Made by a program: the position numbers and the translations under genes. Positions 16,489 to 24,833 of a DNA stretch of 35,262 nt are shown here, piece after piece (within the stretch, counting starts at the first letter, position 1; the number at the start of each line of letters is the position of its first letter). The notes below the pieces were generated by a model. It worked only from the letters and a program-made list of their open reading frames with translations, had not been told where the DNA came from and made no database searches. The DNA comes from Chitinophaga pinensis (GTDB lineage Bacteria; Bacteroidota; Bacteroidia; Chitinophagales; UBA10324). The stretch spans positions 1 through 35,262 of the forward strand of contig CAMDOA010000023.1 of assembly GCA_945903305.1 (NCBI GenBank). The letters are read 5' to 3'.

Positions 16489-18702
16489 ATGAAAAAAATA
16501 ATATCATTCATAATCTTTTTGCTGCTGTATAGCTCAATAGCTTTCAGTCAGCAATTCAACGGTCAGGTTTTAGACAGCAGCAGCAGGCAACCCATTGCGT
16601 ATGCAACTGTGTATGTGGTGGAACTGCACACCGGCGCCACAACAAATGATTCAGGTAAATTCATTTTATCATCAACCATTTCAGGGAAGGTGCATTTGCA
16701 AATTTCCTGCATCGGCTATCAAACCGGTATTTTTCTCATCAACCTTTCAACGGAAAAGGGGAATTCATTTTTACTTATTGAAAGCCATTTGCAATTGAGC
16801 GAAGTGGTGGTTTCTACTTCTTCAATTAAATTACAACACGATAATATTGTTTCTGTAGTTCAGAAAAGTATTTCGGAATTAAACCAAACCGCGCCCACCA
16901 ATTTAACCGAAGCACTCAGCAGCATTCCCGGAGTTGATAATTATTCAACAGGGTCGGGTATTGGTAAACCGGTTATTCGCGGCCTTACCGAAAACCGGAT
17001 TGTAGTGTATGCTCAAAATGTGCGGATAGAAAATCAGCAGTGGGGAGATGAGCATGGTTTGGGAATTGGCGATGTGGGAATTGAAAATGTGGAGGTAATT
17101 AAAGGTGCCGCTTCGTTGCTCTACGGTGCCGATGCCATTGGCGGTGTATTGTATTTTACCGATGAACGATATGCTGCGCTCAATTCGTTTCAGTGTTTTG
17201 CTTCGTCAAAATTTTTGTCGAACACATTAGGCACTGTTAACGATGCAGGAATTAAATTCAATCAGAAAAATTTTAAGATGAATTTATTCGGTGGCTATAA
17301 TTCCAATGCCGATTATCAATTGCCCGACTTGAATCGTGCATTGAACACGCGGTTCAGCGAAGCCACATTCAAAACCAGCATCGGATACAACTACAAAAAA
17401 TGGATTGGCAATTTGCGTTACAGTTACTTGAAAAATAATTTCGGAATAACCGAAAACGATACAGCATCAACTTCTATAGAGCGCAAACCGGATTTACCAT
17501 TTCAGAAAGTGTACAACCATCTTTTAACTTTCGACAATACCTTTTTCTTCAGCAAAACAAAACTCACTGCCACATTCGGTTACAACCAAAACAACCGAAA
17601 AGAATTTGAAGACACTGTTGCAACTCCTAACCTGAATATGATTTTGCAAACTTTTAATTATCACCTCAAAACCAACACTTCTTTTCTTAACAACAAATTG
17701 AATTTAATGACCGGACTGCAAGGAATGGTACAGCAAAACACAAACAGGGCCAATGAAGTATTGATACCTGATGCAACCATAAATGACATTGGCGGTTTTG
17801 CAGTGCTTAATTATTCACCATTAAATAATTTAGTTTTTGAAGGCGGAATTCGTTTTGACAACCGCAACATTTCAACCACCGAAATGCAAACGGCTGATAC
17901 TTATTTTCCGAAACTGAACAGAAATTTTTACAATTTCAATTTTGCATTCGGCTCTTCTTACCAAATAAAAATGATTGTGTTAAGAGCAAATGTGGCTTCG
18001 GGTTTCAGAGCGCCTAACACATCGGAGTTGCTTTCAAACGGAGTGCACGAAGGAACATTGCGTTACGAAATCGGCAACCATAATTTACTAAGCGAGAAGG
18101 CAACACAAATTGATTTCAGCATCAACTACGAACGGGAGCATTTCAGTTTTTTCATCAATCCGTTTTTCAATCACATCAACCATTATATTTTCTTATCGCC
18201 ATCCGACAGCATTATTGATGAATTACCGGTTTTCTTTTACCAACAAACCGAAGCTGATTTATATGGTGGTGAACTGGGTTTTCACTGGCATCCGCATCCC
18301 ATTGAGTGGCTTCATTTGGAAAGCAATTATTCATCGGTGTTGGCAATTGATAAATCCGGAAATGATTTGCCGCTGATGCCTGCCAATAAAATTCAAACAC
18401 TTATTAAGGGAGAATTTAAAACGAAAGGAAAAGTGAAATTTGAAAGTGTGTTTGTTGAACACATTTATCGGTTTGCTCAAAACCGGATTGCAGTGGATGA
18501 AACCGAATCGCCCGAATATCATTTGCTGAATGCCGGACTTGTGTTTCAAATAAAAGCGAAGAACAACTTTTTTGAAATTTCAACCGGAGTGAAAAACCTG
18601 CTGAACACAAAGTACATTGATCACCTTTCAAGGTTTAAAAATATTGGAGTTTATAATTCTGGCCTTTCCGGTTACATAGGGTTGAAATGGAAATTTCAGT
18701 AA
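16489..18702 (+). CDS. TonB-dependent outer-membrane receptor with carboxypeptidase-like N-terminal extension
   Basis: 737 residues. Signal peptide MKKIISFIIFLLLYSSIAFS|Q. Residues 22-105 form a CarboxypepD_reg-like domain (FNGQVLDSSSRQPIAYATVYV, GKFILSSTISGKVHLQISCIGYQ). The plug domain spans about 108-245, with VVVSTSS, the plug signature LTEALSSIPGVDNYSTGSGIGKPVIRGL, and VEVIKGAASLLYGADAIGGVLYF. The rest is a 22-strand-type barrel with TonB-receptor motifs GFRAPNTSELLSNGVHEG and KNLLNTKYIDHLSRFK, ending GLKWKFQ (terminal aromatic followed by Q). It imports a substrate across the outer membrane using TonB energy. The short plug segment and the His-rich neighbour are reminiscent of zinc/metal receptors (ZnuD-like), but the substrate is not proven. 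Confidence 0.9.
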   Translation: MKKIISFIIFLLLYSSIAFSQQFNGQVLDSSSRQPIAYATVYVVELHTGATTNDSGKFILSSTISGKVHLQISCIGYQTGIFLINLSTEKGNSFLLIESHLQLSEVVVSTSSIKLQHDNIVSVVQKSISELNQTAPTNLTEALSSIPGVDNYSTGSGIGKPVIRGLTENRIVVYAQNVRIENQQWGDEHGLGIGDVGIENVEVIKGAASLLYGADAIGGVLYFTDERYAALNSFQCFASSKFLSNTLGTVNDAGIKFNQKNFKMNLFGGYNSNADYQLPDLNRALNTRFSEATFKTSIGYNYKKWIGNLRYSYLKNNFGITENDTASTSIERKPDLPFQKVYNHLLTFDNTFFFSKTKLTATFGYNQNNRKEFEDTVATPNLNMILQTFNYHLKTNTSFLNNKLNLMTGLQGMVQQNTNRANEVLIPDATINDIGGFAVLNYSPLNNLVFEGGIRFDNRNISTTEMQTADTYFPKLNRNFYNFNFAFGSSYQIKMIVLRANVASGFRAPNTSELLSNGVHEGTLRYEIGNHNLLSEKATQIDFSINYEREHFSFFINPFFNHINHYIFLSPSDSIIDELPVFFYQQTEADLYGGELGFHWHPHPIEWLHLESNYSSVLAIDKSGNDLPLMPANKIQTLIKGEFKTKGKVKFESVFVEHIYRFAQNRIAVDETESPEYHLLNAGLVFQIKAKNNFFEISTGVKNLLNTKYIDHLSRFKNIGVYNSGLSGYIGLKWKFQ

Positions 18703-18753
18703 AATAAAATTATATTACATTAATTTTTTTGTAAGTGGATTTTGAAAAATTCT

Positions 18754-18783
18754 TTTGCCTTTAATTTTATAAAACCATATTTG
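18754..18783 (+). promoter_or_regulatory. Promoter for the FAD dehydrogenase operon
   Basis: TTTG at 18754-18757 and CATATTTG at 18776-18783 (one mismatch to TAnnTTTG), separated by 18 bp, 28 bp before the ATG at 18812. This is good agreement with the Bacteroidota -33/-7 arrangement. Confidence 0.6.
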
Positions 18784-18811
18784 CTATTGTTGAAAGCAAA
18801 CTACTTTCCCA

Positions 18812-20401
18812 ATGAAAAAAATTATAGAATTATCGTTACTGCCGCACGAGGCCGACAATAAAAAAATTATTGAAGAACGGGTCAGCCGTCAAAAACACTT
18901 AGGAAACATTACCGGTTTCCGTATCAACAAAAAATCTATTGATGCCAGAAGGAATCCGATTAAAGTTAATCTGCAGGTAGAGATTATTATTGAAGAAGAA
19001 TTTTCGATGTTCCGGTTTCTTCCGCATCAATTTATTGAAGCGGATAAAAATAAAAGTGTGGTGATTATTGGTGCGGGTCCTGCCGGTTTATTTACTGCTT
19101 TAAGATTATTAGAGGATGGAATTAATCCCATCATAATTGAACGAGGAAAAAATGTAAAAGACAGAAGAAGAGATGTAGCCAACATTAACAAGCAACAACT
19201 CATAAACCCAAACAGCAATTATTGTTTTGGCGAAGGTGGCGCCGGAACTTACAGCGATGGAAAACTTTATACACGCAGCAACAAGCGAGGCAACACGCAA
19301 AAAATATTAGAACTGTTTGTTCAGCATGGTGCTGATGAAACTATTTTAATAGAAAATCATCCGCACATCGGCACCAATAAATTGCCAAAAATTATTGAGC
19401 AAATCCGCAACACCATTTTAAGTTGCGGAGGCGAAATACATTTCAATACTTTGTTAACTGATATAAATATTATAAATGATAAAGTAGAAAGTATAACAAC
19501 TGCAGATGTTGCGTCGGGTATTGAAAAAAAAATCACAACAGAAAATTTAGTGCTTGCCACCGGTCATTCAGCACGCGATATTTATAAATTGCTTCATCAA
19601 AAAAAAGTAGTACTCGAAGCAAAACCATTTGCCATGGGAGTTCGGGTTGAACATCAGCAATCGCTGATTGATAAAATTCAATATCACTGTAATGATTTAA
19701 AAGCGGTAGAAAAAATTCGTGAACACTTACCGGCTGCTGCTTACAGCCTAGTGCAACAAGTGGAAGGGCGCGGAGTTTATTCGTTCTGCATGTGCCCGGG
19801 TGGAATTATTGCGCCATGTGCCACCGAACAAAATCAAATTGTGGTGAATGGATGGTCACCATCGAAAAGAAATAATCAGTATGCAAATTCTGGAATGGTA
19901 GTGAGCATTGAACCCGAAGATTACAAGGAATTTAAAAATCACGGTGCATTGGCCGGAATGTATTTTCAGCAACAATTAGAACAAGCATGCTGGCTCGCCG
20001 GTGGAGAAACTCAGGTTGCACCCGCACAACGATTACAGGATTTTGTGAATGGAAAAATTTCTTCATCGCTTCCTGATTGTTCGTACCAACCCGGAATTAA
20101 ATCAATTGCGTTGAATGAATTATTACCTGCTTCCATTTCAAAAAGATTGCGTGATGGATTTAAACATTTCGGAAAAAAGATGAATGGCTATTTAAATAAC
20201 GATGCAGTGGTGGTGGCGGTTGAATCGCGCACCTCCTCTCCTGTTCGCATTCCACGCAACCCACATACTTACGAGCATGTAACCGTCTCTGGTTTGTATC
20301 CCATTGCTGAAGGAGCAGGATATGCTGGCGGAATTATGAGCGCGGCAATGGATGGGCAGCAATGCGCCGCAAAAATTATTGAAAAAATGTTAGCGAAATA
20401 A
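18812..20401 (+). CDS. FAD-dependent dehydrogenase (COG2509-type, uncharacterised oxidoreductase)
   Basis: 529 residues, cytoplasmic. The N-terminal 75 residues are the small alpha-beta domain usual in this family (IELSLLPHEADNKKIIEERVSRQ). The FAD-binding Rossmann motif is VVIIGAGPAGLFTALRLLEDG (83-103), closed by the acidic residue in IIIERG. A family-typical glycine-rich loop, CFGEGGAGTYSDGKLYTR, lies at about 137-154, LVLATGHSARDIY is the second dinucleotide motif, and the C-terminal FAD contact GLYPIAEGAGYAGGIMSAAMDG spans about 497-518. Length and motif order match full-length members. The natural substrate is not known; homologues have been proposed to reduce polyprenyl or aromatic substrates. 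It is followed after 12 bp by the secreted alpha/alpha-barrel-like gene, so the two are almost certainly co-transcribed. Confidence 0.9.
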   Translation: MKKIIELSLLPHEADNKKIIEERVSRQKHLGNITGFRINKKSIDARRNPIKVNLQVEIIIEEEFSMFRFLPHQFIEADKNKSVVIIGAGPAGLFTALRLLEDGINPIIIERGKNVKDRRRDVANINKQQLINPNSNYCFGEGGAGTYSDGKLYTRSNKRGNTQKILELFVQHGADETILIENHPHIGTNKLPKIIEQIRNTILSCGGEIHFNTLLTDINIINDKVESITTADVASGIEKKITTENLVLATGHSARDIYKLLHQKKVVLEAKPFAMGVRVEHQQSLIDKIQYHCNDLKAVEKIREHLPAAAYSLVQQVEGRGVYSFCMCPGGIIAPCATEQNQIVVNGWSPSKRNNQYANSGMVVSIEPEDYKEFKNHGALAGMYFQQQLEQACWLAGGETQVAPAQRLQDFVNGKISSSLPDCSYQPGIKSIALNELLPASISKRLRDGFKHFGKKMNGYLNNDAVVVAVESRTSSPVRIPRNPHTYEHVTVSGLYPIAEGAGYAGGIMSAAMDGQQCAAKIIEKMLAK

Positions 20402-20413
20402 ATTAGAATTCAG

Positions 20414-21772
20414 ATGAAGCGACTGATGATTTTTATTTTTTCCTTTTTAATTTTTAATATCTCTCAGGCACAAAATTTTTCCGATTCAATTAATCACTCC
20501 ATTGATGGCGCAATAAATTTTCTCATCAACACGCAACAGAAAGAAACTATCGGCACAGATTATTACAAAGGCGAATGGCCAAGTTTTTTAACACAACTAA
20601 AATCGAGTGTTTATATGGGCTCACAAGGCGATTCAGCCTATGATTCAAATTGCTACAGTTCACTCATGGTTCACAATACACTCTGCGAAATAGTTTTGCG
20701 CCACCCTGAGTATTCACAACTGTTACCGGCACTTGGTCTTTCTTACAACAATATAAAATCGTATAAACGAGGCGATGGATTTGTATTCTGGCACGAGTTG
20801 CCACCGGCACAATGGTGGAATAAAAAAAGGTTTTCAAAAAATCCGCAACGATACCATGCCACACGGCCAAATCATTATCAGTATAAAGGCAATGCGCTGA
20901 ACAAATATGCAAACATTTTTAACGATGCCGATGATACATCGCTTGGTTACATGGCCTATTTAAATTCAAAAAAAATAAATCATAAATTTAATATATCCGA
21001 CACAATAACTTCTGTTTCATTTCCAGATACCCTTTTTAGTCATTGGCGCAATACTCGGAAAGTGCGCCGCAGTTTTTCCAATTATAATTTAACTTACGGA
21101 TATGCACGGCACACGGGAGCATTTCTCACCTGGTTTCATCGTGAACCGGTTTATAATCCATTAGGATTTTTATTTCCATCTAAGAAAAAACCGAATCTGC
21201 CAATGGGAGTAAATAATGTTGATTGTGTGGTGAACTGCAATGTTGTTCGGGCCTTAAATGCTTTTGGTCTTCAATCAACAAAAGGATATCAGGAGGCATG
21301 CTCGTTAATTTCACATGCTCTGACACATGAAAAACGCTGTTTCAGATGTGGCATTTATTATCCAAGTGAATTTACACTTCACTATTTCGCAAGTAAGGCT
21401 TTAAGCGAAGGTGTTCATGAATTGAATGATGCAGTAAAGCAATCGGTACCCTTTATTATTTCATCGCAAAATGCTGATGGAAGTTGGCGCGATCGGTTTC
21501 AGGAAAACGAATTTCATTTAACTGCCTTGGGTGTTAATTCACTTCTCAATTCGGGGTTAAAATCTGATTCAGTTTTAGCGGCAATCGAATCCGGAATTAA
21601 ATTTCTGCTTGTGAATAAAAAACAAAAAGATGAAAATTATTTTTGGACAGGAGGTATTTTTTTTTCCGCCGGTGAACCCCTGCGTTTCACTCATGTATGG
21701 CGAAGTGATGCAGTAACCACTGCGTTGGTTTTGGAAGCATTTATTCATTATAAAGAATCAATTAAGGGGTGA
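20414..21772 (+). CDS. Secreted prenyltransferase/terpene-cyclase-fold-like protein
   Basis: 452 residues. Signal peptide MKRLMIFIFSFLIFNISQA|Q, so probably periplasmic. The body shows the helix-pair pattern of alpha/alpha-barrel proteins such as squalene-hopene cyclases and prenyltransferases: AINFLINTQQKET (about 33-45), VNCNVVRALNAFGLQ (about 273-287), VPFIISSQNADGSWRDRF (345-362, with the QW-like NADGSW), HLTALGVNSLLNSG (368-381) and AVTTALVLEAFIHY. It also has DADDT at 171-175, fitting the class II cyclase acid motif DxDD. However, the chain is shorter than squalene-hopene cyclase (about 630 residues) and is exported, so true cyclase activity is doubtful; such folds also act as structural or binding modules. 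C309 and C312 (CFRC) could form a disulfide or bind metal. Second gene of the operon with the FAD dehydrogenase. Confidence 0.7.
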   Translation: MKRLMIFIFSFLIFNISQAQNFSDSINHSIDGAINFLINTQQKETIGTDYYKGEWPSFLTQLKSSVYMGSQGDSAYDSNCYSSLMVHNTLCEIVLRHPEYSQLLPALGLSYNNIKSYKRGDGFVFWHELPPAQWWNKKRFSKNPQRYHATRPNHYQYKGNALNKYANIFNDADDTSLGYMAYLNSKKINHKFNISDTITSVSFPDTLFSHWRNTRKVRRSFSNYNLTYGYARHTGAFLTWFHREPVYNPLGFLFPSKKKPNLPMGVNNVDCVVNCNVVRALNAFGLQSTKGYQEACSLISHALTHEKRCFRCGIYYPSEFTLHYFASKALSEGVHELNDAVKQSVPFIISSQNADGSWRDRFQENEFHLTALGVNSLLNSGLKSDSVLAAIESGIKFLLVNKKQKDENYFWTGGIFFSAGEPLRFTHVWRSDAVTTALVLEAFIHYKESIKG

Positions 21773-21852
21773 GATAATCCTGATGGTATTCACCTTATCA
21801 ACACCTCTTTAAACAATCTCATTTCATTTAACACAGAATTAATATCAGCACA

Positions 21853-21860
21853 TATATTTG
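21853..21860 (+). promoter_or_regulatory. -7 promoter element of pckA
   Basis: TATATTTG, a perfect TAnnTTTG match, ends 22 bp before the ATG at 21883. The -33 region reads ATTTCATTTA, so the upstream element is weak. Confidence 0.5.
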
Positions 21861-21882
21861 CCCCAACCAAACTAAAAATTGA

Positions 21883-23496
21883 ATGAACGAATCGGGTACA
21901 AAAAATCCGGCCGCTGATATTAGCCAACTCGGATTAGGTCAAGTGACCAATGCCTTCTGGAATTTATCACAAACAGAACTCGCTGAAAAAACAATTCAAT
22001 TAAATCTCGGAGTATTTTCAGATACCGGAGCACTCGCCATTAAAACCGGAGAATTTACAGGTCGGGCCCCCAAAGACAAATTCATTGTTAAAGACTCAAA
22101 AACTGCCGATACTGTACATTGGGGCGATGTGAATCTTGCATATGACGAAAATAAATTTCAACCTCTTTATGATAAGTTAGTTGCTTATCTTAAAGGAAAA
22201 GATATTTATATAAAAGATGCACGCGCATGTGCTAATGATTCTTACAGGTTAAATGTGCGTGTCATTTCCGAATTACCATGGGCAGCCATGTTTGCCGGCA
22301 ACATGTTTATCAGATCAAGTGCAGAAGAATTAAAAACATTTGCCCCGGATTGGTTAGTGATTCATGCTCCTGGATTTCATGCTGACCCGAAAATTGATGG
22401 TACACGCCAGCATAATTTCGCTATTTTAAATTTCACAAAAAAAATAATCATCATTGGTGGTTCAGGATACACCGGAGAAATAAAAAAAGGAATATTTACT
22501 GTATTGAATTACTGGCTTCCGCAGGAGCGCAATGTTTTAAGTATGCACTGTTCAGCGAACATGGGGAAAAATGGCGACACAGCTGTGTTCTTTGGATTGA
22601 GCGGAACAGGCAAAACAACTTTGAGCGCAGACCCCAATCGCGGGTTAATAGGCGATGATGAACATGGTTGGAGCGATGATGGTGTATTTAATTTTGAAGG
22701 CGGTTGTTATGCCAAGTGCATTGATCTAACTGCTGAAAAAGAACCTGAAATTTTTGGCGCTATAAAATTCGGAGCAATTTTAGAAAACATAGGATTTTTT
22801 CCAGGTACTCGTACCGTAAATTATACTGATATTAAACTCACTGAAAATACCCGTGTTTCTTATCCAATTGAATTTATTGAGAATGCAGTGAAGCCATCGG
22901 TTGGTGGCATTCCAAAAAATATTTTCTTTTTAACCTGCGATGCCTTTGGTGTTCTTCCTCCGATTTCAAAACTAACTCCTGGGCAGGCCATGTACTGGTT
23001 CCTGAGTGGTTACACCGCAAAAGTTGCAGGAACCGAAGCCGGAATTACAGAACCGAAAACAACTTTCTCCACTTGCTTTGGCGCACCGTTTCTTCCACTC
23101 AACCCAAATACTTATGCAAACATGCTGGGCGAGAGAATGAAAAAACACAATGTGAATGTTTGGTTAGTGAATACCGGTTGGTCTGCAGGTTCTTATGGTG
23201 TTGGAAAAAGAATGAAGTTGAATTATACCAGAGCGATGATTACATCGGCACTGAATAATGATTTAGAAAAAGTAAATTTTGAAACACATCCGGTTTTTGG
23301 ATTGGCCTATCCTGCTTCGTGCGCCAATGTGCCTGCTGAAATATTGAACCCGCGCAACACATGGGCAGATAAAAATGCTTACGACGAAAGAGCAAACGAT
23401 CTGGCAAAACAATTTATAATAAACTTTGAGAAATTTGCTCCTACCGCAAGTGTTGAAACTTTAGCCGCCGCACCTAAGATTCCGGTTGATGTGTGA
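21883..23496 (+). CDS. pckA: Phosphoenolpyruvate carboxykinase (ATP)
   Basis: 537 residues, the usual length for the ATP-dependent enzyme, cytoplasmic. It converts oxaloacetate and ATP to phosphoenolpyruvate, CO2 and ADP, the first committed step of gluconeogenesis. Visible motifs: substrate arginine in TGRAPKDKF (R61), SGYTGEIKKG (194-203) carrying the active-site lysine, the kinase-1a/Walker A loop GLSGTGKTTLSAD (238-250), metal-binding GDDEHGW (257-263) and the adenine/ribose region TEAGITEPKTTFSTCFGAPFLPL. The start at 21883 places the N-terminus correctly against the conserved LTExA-like region. Monocistronic, with a Bacteroidota promoter upstream and hairpins downstream. Confidence 0.97.
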   Translation: MNESGTKNPAADISQLGLGQVTNAFWNLSQTELAEKTIQLNLGVFSDTGALAIKTGEFTGRAPKDKFIVKDSKTADTVHWGDVNLAYDENKFQPLYDKLVAYLKGKDIYIKDARACANDSYRLNVRVISELPWAAMFAGNMFIRSSAEELKTFAPDWLVIHAPGFHADPKIDGTRQHNFAILNFTKKIIIIGGSGYTGEIKKGIFTVLNYWLPQERNVLSMHCSANMGKNGDTAVFFGLSGTGKTTLSADPNRGLIGDDEHGWSDDGVFNFEGGCYAKCIDLTAEKEPEIFGAIKFGAILENIGFFPGTRTVNYTDIKLTENTRVSYPIEFIENAVKPSVGGIPKNIFFLTCDAFGVLPPISKLTPGQAMYWFLSGYTAKVAGTEAGITEPKTTFSTCFGAPFLPLNPNTYANMLGERMKKHNVNVWLVNTGWSAGSYGVGKRMKLNYTRAMITSALNNDLEKVNFETHPVFGLAYPASCANVPAEILNPRNTWADKNAYDERANDLAKQFIINFEKFAPTASVETLAAAPKIPVDV

Positions 23497-23547
23497 AAAC
23501 TAAATAAGCGATTTAAGATTTAGAAGCGTGAACGACATAAAATAAAA

Positions 23548-23598
23548 AAAGGCAGGACCTCTACTTCCCGCCTTTAGTTTGACAGGTAATTGCCTGTC
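23548..23598 (+). terminator. pckA 3' hairpins
   Basis: A first stem pairs aaaggc (23548-23553) with gccttt (23570-23575), extended by gg/cc around one mismatch, but is followed only by agttt rather than a strong T-run. A second perfect 6-bp hairpin follows directly: gacagg (23581-23586) and cctgtc (23593-23598). Together they probably terminate or stabilise the pckA transcript. The rest of the gap to 23769 is AT-rich with nothing recognised. Confidence 0.55.
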
Positions 23599-23769
23599 GC
23601 ACGAACCACAATAAATTTTTTTATAAGTCCTATTATCTGAAATGTTTTTTCAGATCAAAATCTTTTTTATTTATCAAAACTTTTTTCATTTTATTTAAGA
23701 AAAATTTCCAAGCAGTGTACTAAGTTTTTAATATTATTAAATTCATTTACACTTGAATGATTGCGATAT

Positions 23770-24768
23770 CTAAAAACGCGGGCAATAAACTTTCTTGCTT
23801 CCCATTCCTGAAAGTCGGGTAGTGTATAAAAATGAAATTTCAGTTCCGCCTAAACCATGACTTGCTTTGGTTAAACTGCTTGTATTGACATCATAACTTA
23901 ATGCAAACGAAAAATTATCTATATCAAAACGGGTAACTATAATAAGCGCATCATTCCATCTGTACCATGAACCCAGATAAACATTGTATCGGTTCGATTT
24001 TGTTTTATCCATTTTAACCCTGATGAATGATCCTAAATTAAACTCGCGATATCCTCCCTGTATGGCATACAATGCTTTCGGAATTAATTGCAGGCGTTGA
24101 TTCAGTTTAATTTCAGCACTGGTATTGATTAAAAATTTTCGATATAAAATGGCATTCCAGGTTCCGCCAAATGAAAGCGATGGTTGGTTAATATGAAACA
24201 CAGCTGCTCCAATTGAAAAATTAGAAAATTGAGAAGGAAGGTAATCATATTCAACTCCAAGCGAAAAATCAGTAAAGCTGGTTGTTGAAATAAAATTTTC
24301 ATTGGCCGGTTTCCCTTCATACTCATTATCCCAGTGCAATGCGGTCATATCAAAATGACTGTTTGAATAGCTTGCCGCTCCACCCAGACTAATGAACTGA
24401 TTTCCCCATCGCCCTACTTTTTTATGATACGAAAAAGCACCACCTAATTGAGTAGTTGTATATCCTGCATCACCGGCTTTATCGGTAGTTGCCAAAAAAC
24501 CAAATCCAAAAATATTTTCTTTGTTCTTGCTGGTTGGCTTACTGAAATCAACAGAACCCGAAAAAGTAGAATACGGTGTAGTAACACTACTCCATTGATT
24601 TTTATAAATTCCGGCGAATCTCATGTTGCCATTAAACATTCCGGTTTGAGCCGGATTGATGTGCAATGGTGTGGTATAATATTGCGAGAAGTGAACATCC
24701 TGACCAACCACCTGATTGGTACAGGCCAGAAGCAACAGGCAAATGGATAACTGAATTTTAAATTTCAT
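23770..24768 (-). CDS. PorP/SprF family outer-membrane protein of the type IX secretion system
   Basis: 332 residues. Signal peptide about 1-22 (FKIQLSICLLLLACTNQVVG), followed by the family hallmark QDVHFSQYYTTPLHINPAQTGMFNGNMR (23-50) and KNQWSSVTTPYSTFSGSVDF. The rest alternates beta strands typical of this barrel: GFGFLATTDKAGDAGYTTTQLGGAFSYHKKVG, QFISLGGAASYS, FSLGVEYDYL, and a late NFSFALSYDVNTSSLTKASHGLGGTEISFLY. PorP/SprF proteins lie in the outer membrane and are needed for secretion or anchoring of specific T9SS cargo; SprF serves the adhesin SprB in Flavobacterium. The gene lies 65 bp downstream of the giant type B cargo gene on the same strand with no terminator between, so the pair is likely an operon and a dedicated cargo-anchor unit. 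Confidence 0.92.
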   Translation of the reverse strand: MKFKIQLSICLLLLACTNQVVGQDVHFSQYYTTPLHINPAQTGMFNGNMRFAGIYKNQWSSVTTPYSTFSGSVDFSKPTSKNKENIFGFGFLATTDKAGDAGYTTTQLGGAFSYHKKVGRWGNQFISLGGAASYSNSHFDMTALHWDNEYEGKPANENFISTTSFTDFSLGVEYDYLPSQFSNFSIGAAVFHINQPSLSFGGTWNAILYRKFLINTSAEIKLNQRLQLIPKALYAIQGGYREFNLGSFIRVKMDKTKSNRYNVYLGSWYRWNDALIIVTRFDIDNFSFALSYDVNTSSLTKASHGLGGTEISFLYTTRLSGMGSKKVYCPRF

Positions 24769-24833
24769 AATTTATTTTTTTATGAACGAACTGAATTTTA
24801 ATCTCTTGATTTTTTATTACTTAATTCTTAACT

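Noticed and set aside
20924-20938. Reading the DADDT motif as proof of a squalene-hopene-type cyclase
   Set aside because: The protein is exported and about 180 residues shorter than such cyclases; only a fold-level resemblance is supported.
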